A stretch of 64,000 bases of DNA from Bacteroidales bacterium (GTDB taxonomy: Bacteria; Bacteroidota; Bacteroidia; Bacteroidales; Marinilabiliaceae), in NCBI GenBank assembly GCA_017539645.1, contig JAFYCM010000042.1, positions 29,159-93,158 of the forward strand, read 5' to 3'. Under the pieces are notes generated by a model. The model worked only from the letters and a program-made list of their open reading frames with translations, was not told the DNA's origin and searched no databases. A program made the translations under genes and the position numbers. Shown here in pieces: positions 60,380 through 64,000 of this stretch; within the stretch, counting starts at the first letter, position 1, and each line of letters begins with the position of its first letter.

Positions 60380-60916
60380 ATGTTGGATGTCCTATATCAT
60401 ACTTCACAAGGGGAAGGGAAAATTTCGGAAGTAGTAAAATCAGCTCCGTTTCGAAGCGAAAATGATGGTTGGCTAAGCCAAGGTTATTACTTCTGGGAAG
60501 GCTTTATAGAACATGCGCATTATTGGGGCAAAACTCATTACCACGGCTCATACTACATATTCAAAGCAAAAGCCGTAAACAATATATGTGTATTCAGTTT
60601 ATTAGAACCGATTCACTTGAAAATATTCAATAAGACATGTGACTTAATTGGCAAAAACAGAAACGATATAACCGTACGAGACGTCATCAACTTCTTACGA
60701 GATAAAACTAAATTTAGCTTCGATGCAATAAAAGCGTATACATCTTTCGGTTCAATACGTGAAAAATGGATTCCATACGTAGAGAGCAACACGCGTCAAT
60801 TGCCAACGATGCCAGCTGTACAAATTTGTATTTTCGACAAACGCTCCATAGCAAGAATTGAATTCGTATATAGTAGTCTTGAAAACGATTGCTCAGAAGA
60901 TTTTATAATGGTGTAA
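60380..60916 (+). CDS. Candidate ADP-ribosyltransferase toxin of a TAC cassette
   Basis: A 178-residue protein. It follows the pattern of small ADP-ribosyltransferase-like proteins of the DUF3990 type: VLYHTSQG (His7), a loop, then GWLSQGYYFWEGFIEHAHYWG (Gly35, Tyr36/Tyr37, Ala46, Trp49), YYIFKAKAV, and near the end AVQICIFDKRSIARIEF with Gln148, giving an H-Y-Q arrangement. In CmdTAC the toxin CmdT is an ADP-ribosyltransferase that modifies mRNA. Here the gene is 16 bp after the SecB-like gene and is last. The assignment is by pattern, not by a database search. Confidence 0.55.
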   Translation: MLDVLYHTSQGEGKISEVVKSAPFRSENDGWLSQGYYFWEGFIEHAHYWGKTHYHGSYYIFKAKAVNNICVFSLLEPIHLKIFNKTCDLIGKNRNDITVRDVINFLRDKTKFSFDAIKAYTSFGSIREKWIPYVESNTRQLPTMPAVQICIFDKRSIARIEFVYSSLENDCSEDFIMV

Positions 60917-61033
60917 TTGTTGTCCAATTCATTATTTCGCCCTCTTTTCGTCCGCTTTTCTCAATTTTTCGCCGTTTTTTATTGCTTTACGCCGTGACTG
61001 CTCTACTTTTCGCCCAAACATCAAGAGCAGCAC

Positions 61034-61609
61034 ATGTCAGCAGAAAGCCGTGATATTTCCATTCGCAAGCTCCGTATCAATACGGGACAAATAACAGGAC
61101 TGCCAAAGAACCCGCGTTTCATCCGCGGCAATCGTTTTGAGGCTCTCAAGCGCTCTATTCAAGATGCGCCCGAGATGCTTGCGCTGCGTGAACTCATTGT
61201 TTATCCTTACGACAAAGAGTACATCGTTATTGGTGGTAATATGCGCCTTCGCGCTTGCTCCGACCTCGGCTATAAAGAGCTACCATGTAAGGTGCTGCCA
61301 GCTGATACGCCCGTAGAGAAACTACGCGAATATGCCGTGAAGGATAATCTCGCTTTCGGCTCTGATGATTGGGACATCTTAGCCAACGAATGGGACGAAG
61401 ATGAACTATCCGATTGGGGTATGGAATTGCCGCAAGACTGGAATGCTAACGAACCCGATGACGAAGAAACAGAAACAAACGAACTAAGCGGTAAATCGTG
61501 CGTCAAAATTGCTTTCCAAAGCGACGATGACCTACTGCAATTTCTCGATATGTACACCTCCGAAATTGAGGGGCGTTTTACTTGCAAAATAACTTCAAGT
61601 GCAAAGTGA
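61034..61609 (+). CDS. ParB/Srx-like N-terminal domain protein
   Basis: A 191-residue protein. Residues about 8-110 are the ParB N-terminal (nuclease/CTPase-like) domain: ISIRKLRINTGQITGLPKNPRFIRGNRFEALKRSIQDAPEM, LRELIVYPYDKEYIVIGGNMRLRACSDLGYKELPCKVLP. The C-terminal part is acidic (DWDILANEWDEDELSDWGMELPQDW) as in phage ParB-like proteins placed next to DNA methylases and terminases. It lacks the HTH part of a plasmid ParB. Role unclear, perhaps DNA nicking or regulation before packaging. The 117 bp before it hold no gene, only TTTTCGCC-like words. Confidence 0.82.
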   Translation: MSAESRDISIRKLRINTGQITGLPKNPRFIRGNRFEALKRSIQDAPEMLALRELIVYPYDKEYIVIGGNMRLRACSDLGYKELPCKVLPADTPVEKLREYAVKDNLAFGSDDWDILANEWDEDELSDWGMELPQDWNANEPDDEETETNELSGKSCVKIAFQSDDDLLQFLDMYTSEIEGRFTCKITSSAK

Positions 61610-61631
61610 TAACTATCTAATTTAGTGTACT

Positions 61632-62042
61632 ATGAACGAGCAAAATTTGAAGTCTTTCGATAGTAACCAAAGCCGAGAAGAAGCCAAGAAAAACGGCGCT
61701 AAAGGCGGCATAGCAAGTGGCAAGGCTCGACGCGCCTACAAAAACCAACGTGCAACGCTCGAATGGCTACTAAGTAGGCCGTACCAAAAGAAGGGCGAAG
61801 ATGTAATCTCACCCATTACTGGCAAACCTATTACGATAGGCGAAGGGCTAACCACAGCCCAACTAAAGAAGGCTCTCACGGGCGATACTAAGTCGTATGT
61901 TGCTCTGCTCGATGTGCTTGGCGAACGTATACAAAACATCAACCAAGAGATAACCATCAAGAAGGATAAGTACGACGAGATGAGCGAAGAAGAGCTACGC
62001 GCCGAGGCTGAACGACTAACAAAGAGCATGGAGCAACAATAA
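61632..62042 (+). CDS. Probable terminase small subunit
   Basis: A 136-residue protein: a basic N-terminus (REEAKKNGAKGGIASGKARR), a helical middle with TLEWLLSRPY...LTTAQLKKALTGDTKSYVALLDVLGERI, and a charged C-terminal helix (EELRAEAERLTKSMEQQ). Helical DNA-binding proteins of this size sit directly before terL; here the gap is 1 bp. DUF5681-type phage proteins share the KNGxKGG opening. The call is by position and general shape. Confidence 0.65.
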   Translation: MNEQNLKSFDSNQSREEAKKNGAKGGIASGKARRAYKNQRATLEWLLSRPYQKKGEDVISPITGKPITIGEGLTTAQLKKALTGDTKSYVALLDVLGERIQNINQEITIKKDKYDEMSEEELRAEAERLTKSMEQQ

Positions 62043-62043
62043 G

Positions 62044-64000
62044 ATGGCAAAAGGATTGGCAGATAACGTGCGTAGGCTCGCAGATATTAAGCGGAGATTG
62101 GCGCAAATGCGATTCGCCGATTTCCTCGACTACATTACGCCTACATACGACCGCCAATGGTTTCATACCATCATCGCAAACAAATGTCAAGCACTCATTG
62201 AGGGCACGCTCGGCACAAATAGGCTTATGGTGTTCGTTCCGCCGCAACATGGCAAAGCCTTGCCTATTGATACGCCAGTGTTTACGACAAAAGGATGGAA
62301 GAATCATGGCGATTTGAACGATGGCGATTACGTATTTGGCGCAGATGGCAAGCCCAAAGCGGTAATCGCGAATAGTGGAGCATACGAATGGAATGTGCAG
62401 ACAATGTCGTTTCAGTGTGGTTATTCGATTGAGTGCGCGAAAGAGCATTTGTGGAAATTGAGCGTTGAATATGATGACCACAAAGGACGCAGAGAAGTAG
62501 TACAAGAAGCTGGCGAGATATACAAGCGTAAGCATCGACGCAGTCCAGCAATAGAGTGCGCTCCAGCACTACAGACAGAAGAACGACAACTACCAATCGA
62601 CCCATATATATTGGGCGTTTGGCTTGGCGATGGATTGAAAGGACAAGGTGTATTTGTAGAAGGCGAAGACATAGAGTATTGGTCGCAATTCGGCGAAACG
62701 AGACGCGTCAAACCTACGTATTATCGAATAAAGGTTGATGGTCTGTATAAAGCCTTGCGAGAATCAGGTATACTCCGATATAAACACATACCGATAGACT
62801 ACCTTCTATCAAGCGTAGAGCAGCGAACAGCATTGCTTTGTGGTATTATGGATACCGATGGCACAGTAGGACGCGACAACGGAAACTGCGAATTTTGTCA
62901 GAAAGAAGGACAATTAGCTGAAGATGTTTACACGCTCATTCGCTCACTTGGTTATAAGGCGCGTCGTAATACATACGATATGAAGCTAAATGGTCGTATC
63001 GTAGGCAAGAAGGTGCGCATATTGTTCAATCCAGATAAAGATGCTGAGATTTTCCGTTTGCCTCGTAAAAAGGTTCGACTAATTGACAAAACGAAAGGCG
63101 ATAGAGGTGATAAAAATAAGTTCTTTATTACGTCGTATGGGAGCAAACCTCGCACTACTATGGTTAATTGCATACAAGTTGAAGGCGGTATGTATTTGGC
63201 TGGGCGCGACTTAATACCTACCCACAATAGCCAAATTGTATCGCGCTCGTTTCCAGCGTGGTATTTGGGTAAAAATCCGAAAGCAAAGATTGTCGGTTGC
63301 TCCTACTCCGCAGAACTCGCACAGCAATTTTCGCGAGCCATACAACGCACCATCGACAGCGAAGAGTATAGCGCTGCTTTCCCAAAGACATATCTAAACT
63401 CGCCTAACGTAAGTACAGATGCTCGCAAAGGCTACCTACGCAACATAGATATATTTGAGACCGTTGGCTATGGCGGTTTCTATAAGGCAGTAGGCGTAGG
63501 CGGTTCGCTCACGGGTACGCCAGTAGACCTTGGCATCATCGACGACCCAGTGAAGGACGCGATGGAAGCTAATTCGCAGACCTATCGCGATCGCGTTTGG
63601 GCGTGGTATACCGACGTATTTCTCACCCGATTGCACAACGAGAGTAAGCAAATATTCATTATGACGCGTTGGCACGAAGATGACCTTGCTGGGCGACTAC
63701 TCAAACAAGAGCCTGACAAGTGGACGGTCGTAAAATTTCCAGCTCTCAAAGAAGATGACACTAACCCCGAAGACCCGCGACAGATTGGCGAAGCACTTTG
63801 GGAAGCACGTCACAGCCGCGAGCGCTTGTTAGAGGTTGAAGCACGCAGCCCACGAACCTTTGCTTCGCTCTACCAACAACGACCAGTTATCATTGGCGGT
63901 AACATCGTAAAGCGCGAATGGTTTCAGCTTATGCCACTTGCTGAGTTCAATCGAATACACAACGGCGAACCTATCATATTCTTCATCGATACAGCCTACA
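62044..64000 (+). CDS. terL: Terminase large subunit with intein (3' end outside window)
   Basis: The frame is open from 62044 to the window end (652 codons). Residues 1-71 are the terminase N-terminus, ending FVPPQHGK, the first part of Walker A. An intein (62257-63228) follows. The host protein resumes at SQIVSRSFPAWYLG, so after splicing Walker A reads PPQHGKS. Further on: IVGCSYSAELAQQFSRAIQ, Walker B LGIIDDPVKDA, motif III-like IFIMTRWHEDDLAGRLL (coupling) and the start of the nuclease domain (PIIFFIDTAY, first Asp). TerL powers DNA packaging and cuts the concatemer. Confidence 0.93.
   Translation, partial: MAKGLADNVRRLADIKRRLAQMRFADFLDYITPTYDRQWFHTIIANKCQALIEGTLGTNRLMVFVPPQHGKALPIDTPVFTTKGWKNHGDLNDGDYVFGADGKPKAVIANSGAYEWNVQTMSFQCGYSIECAKEHLWKLSVEYDDHKGRREVVQEAGEIYKRKHRRSPAIECAPALQTEERQLPIDPYILGVWLGDGLKGQGVFVEGEDIEYWSQFGETRRVKPTYYRIKVDGLYKALRESGILRYKHIPIDYLLSSVEQRTALLCGIMDTDGTVGRDNGNCEFCQKEGQLAEDVYTLIRSLGYKARRNTYDMKLNGRIVGKKVRILFNPDKDAEIFRLPRKKVRLIDKTKGDRGDKNKFFITSYGSKPRTTMVNCIQVEGGMYLAGRDLIPTHNSQIVSRSFPAWYLGKNPKAKIVGCSYSAELAQQFSRAIQRTIDSEEYSAAFPKTYLNSPNVSTDARKGYLRNIDIFETVGYGGFYKAVGVGGSLTGTPVDLGIIDDPVKDAMEANSQTYRDRVWAWYTDVFLTRLHNESKQIFIMTRWHEDDLAGRLLKQEPDKWTVVKFPALKEDDTNPEDPRQIGEALWEARHSRERLLEVEARSPRTFASLYQQRPVIIGGNIVKREWFQLMPLAEFNRIHNGEPIIFFIDTAY
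62257..63228 (+). other. Class 3 intein with LAGLIDADG homing endonuclease in terL
   Basis: 324 residues, beginning Ala (ALPIDTPVFTTKGW, block A) and ending THN before Ser+1. Block B has ECAKEHLWKL with His64 and Trp66. The endonuclease motifs are YILGVWLGDG (block C) and LLCGIMDTDG (block E). Block F is VNCIQVEGGMYLAGRD and block G IPTHN. Non-Cys residue 1, Trp in block B, Cys in block F and Thr in block G are the WCT hallmark of class 3 inteins, which start splicing from the block F Cys. The insertion is between the Lys and Ser of Walker A, so the ATPase works only after splicing. Confidence 0.9.

Larger units (their letters stand above)
50015..64000. mobile_element. Prophage, left part (cut by the window end)
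   Basis: Order: integrase and LexA-like repressor leftward; excisionase-like HTH, recombination (annealing candidate and YqaJ), replication (DUF6291-like, DnaC-like), small proteins, TAC cassette, ParB-like, small-terminase candidate, terminase large subunit rightward. This is the early-to-late order of a temperate tailed phage. The left end is probably between 49320 and 50014; the right end and structural genes are outside the window. The att sites could not be identified with only one end present. Confidence 0.9.

Overview
The window reads as chromosomal DNA of a gut-type Bacteroidota, most likely order Bacteroidales (Prevotellaceae- or Muribaculaceae-like). Reasons: Bacteroidetes-only families (DUF4271 next to hemD, DUF4419, DUF5053, GldF/GldG fusion, BspA-type leucine-rich repeats), secreted GH43/GH29/GH3 glycosidases, a TonB-dependent receptor, weak Shine-Dalgarno sequences, and several matches to the Bacteroidetes -7 promoter box TAnnTTTG. 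The species cannot be named from the sequence alone.

Layout. 1-8.5 kb: end of a FucP-type sugar transporter, a nitroreductase lipoprotein, then a TetR regulator and a probable export operon (MMPL/RND protein, LolA-like periplasmic protein, outer-membrane barrel, membrane-anchored methyltransferase). 8.6-13.6 kb, mostly minus strand: threonine aldolase, a RAYT transposase carrying a 52-bp perfect palindrome inside its own reading frame, a frameshifted secreted protein and a two-module GH43. 13.8-25.3 kb, plus strand: conserved Bacteroidetes housekeeping genes (LOG family, DUF4271, hemD), DUF4419, GH29 alpha-L-fucosidase with a decayed duplicate of its 5' end 1.3 kb upstream, a probable metal-uptake cluster whose TonB receptor has an internal amber codon, and a two-component system. 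25.3-39.2 kb: TrkH, BASS transporter, aminopeptidase C, GH3, NhaD, a FadL-like porin and a Ser/Tyr-rich lipoprotein. 39.2-44.4 kb: a block of poorly known secreted or membrane proteins interspersed with copies of a short hairpin repeat that is read into several N-termini. 44.6-49.3 kb: surE, lpxB and gldFG.

From about 49.4-50.0 kb to the window end lies the left part of an integrated tailed phage: integrase and LexA-like repressor leftward, then rightward an excisionase-like protein, recombination genes (single-strand annealing candidate plus YqaJ exonuclease), a replication organizer and DnaC-like loader, small unknown proteins, ParB-like protein, a small-terminase candidate and the terminase large subunit, cut off by the window end.

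Two discoveries stand out. First, 59753-60916 in the prophage is a three-gene cassette: a 68-aa acidic protein, a SecB-like chaperone and a protein with the H-Y-Q pattern of an ADP-ribosyltransferase. This is the composition of toxin-antitoxin-chaperone (TAC) systems and most like the CmdTAC anti-phage system, but in a different gene order and host phylum. Second, the terminase ATPase is interrupted exactly in its Walker A motif by a 324-aa LAGLIDADG intein with the Trp/Cys/Thr signature of class 3 inteins. Lesser signals are the RAYT/REP pair, the hairpin repeat family at 39-44 kb, and several broken genes.
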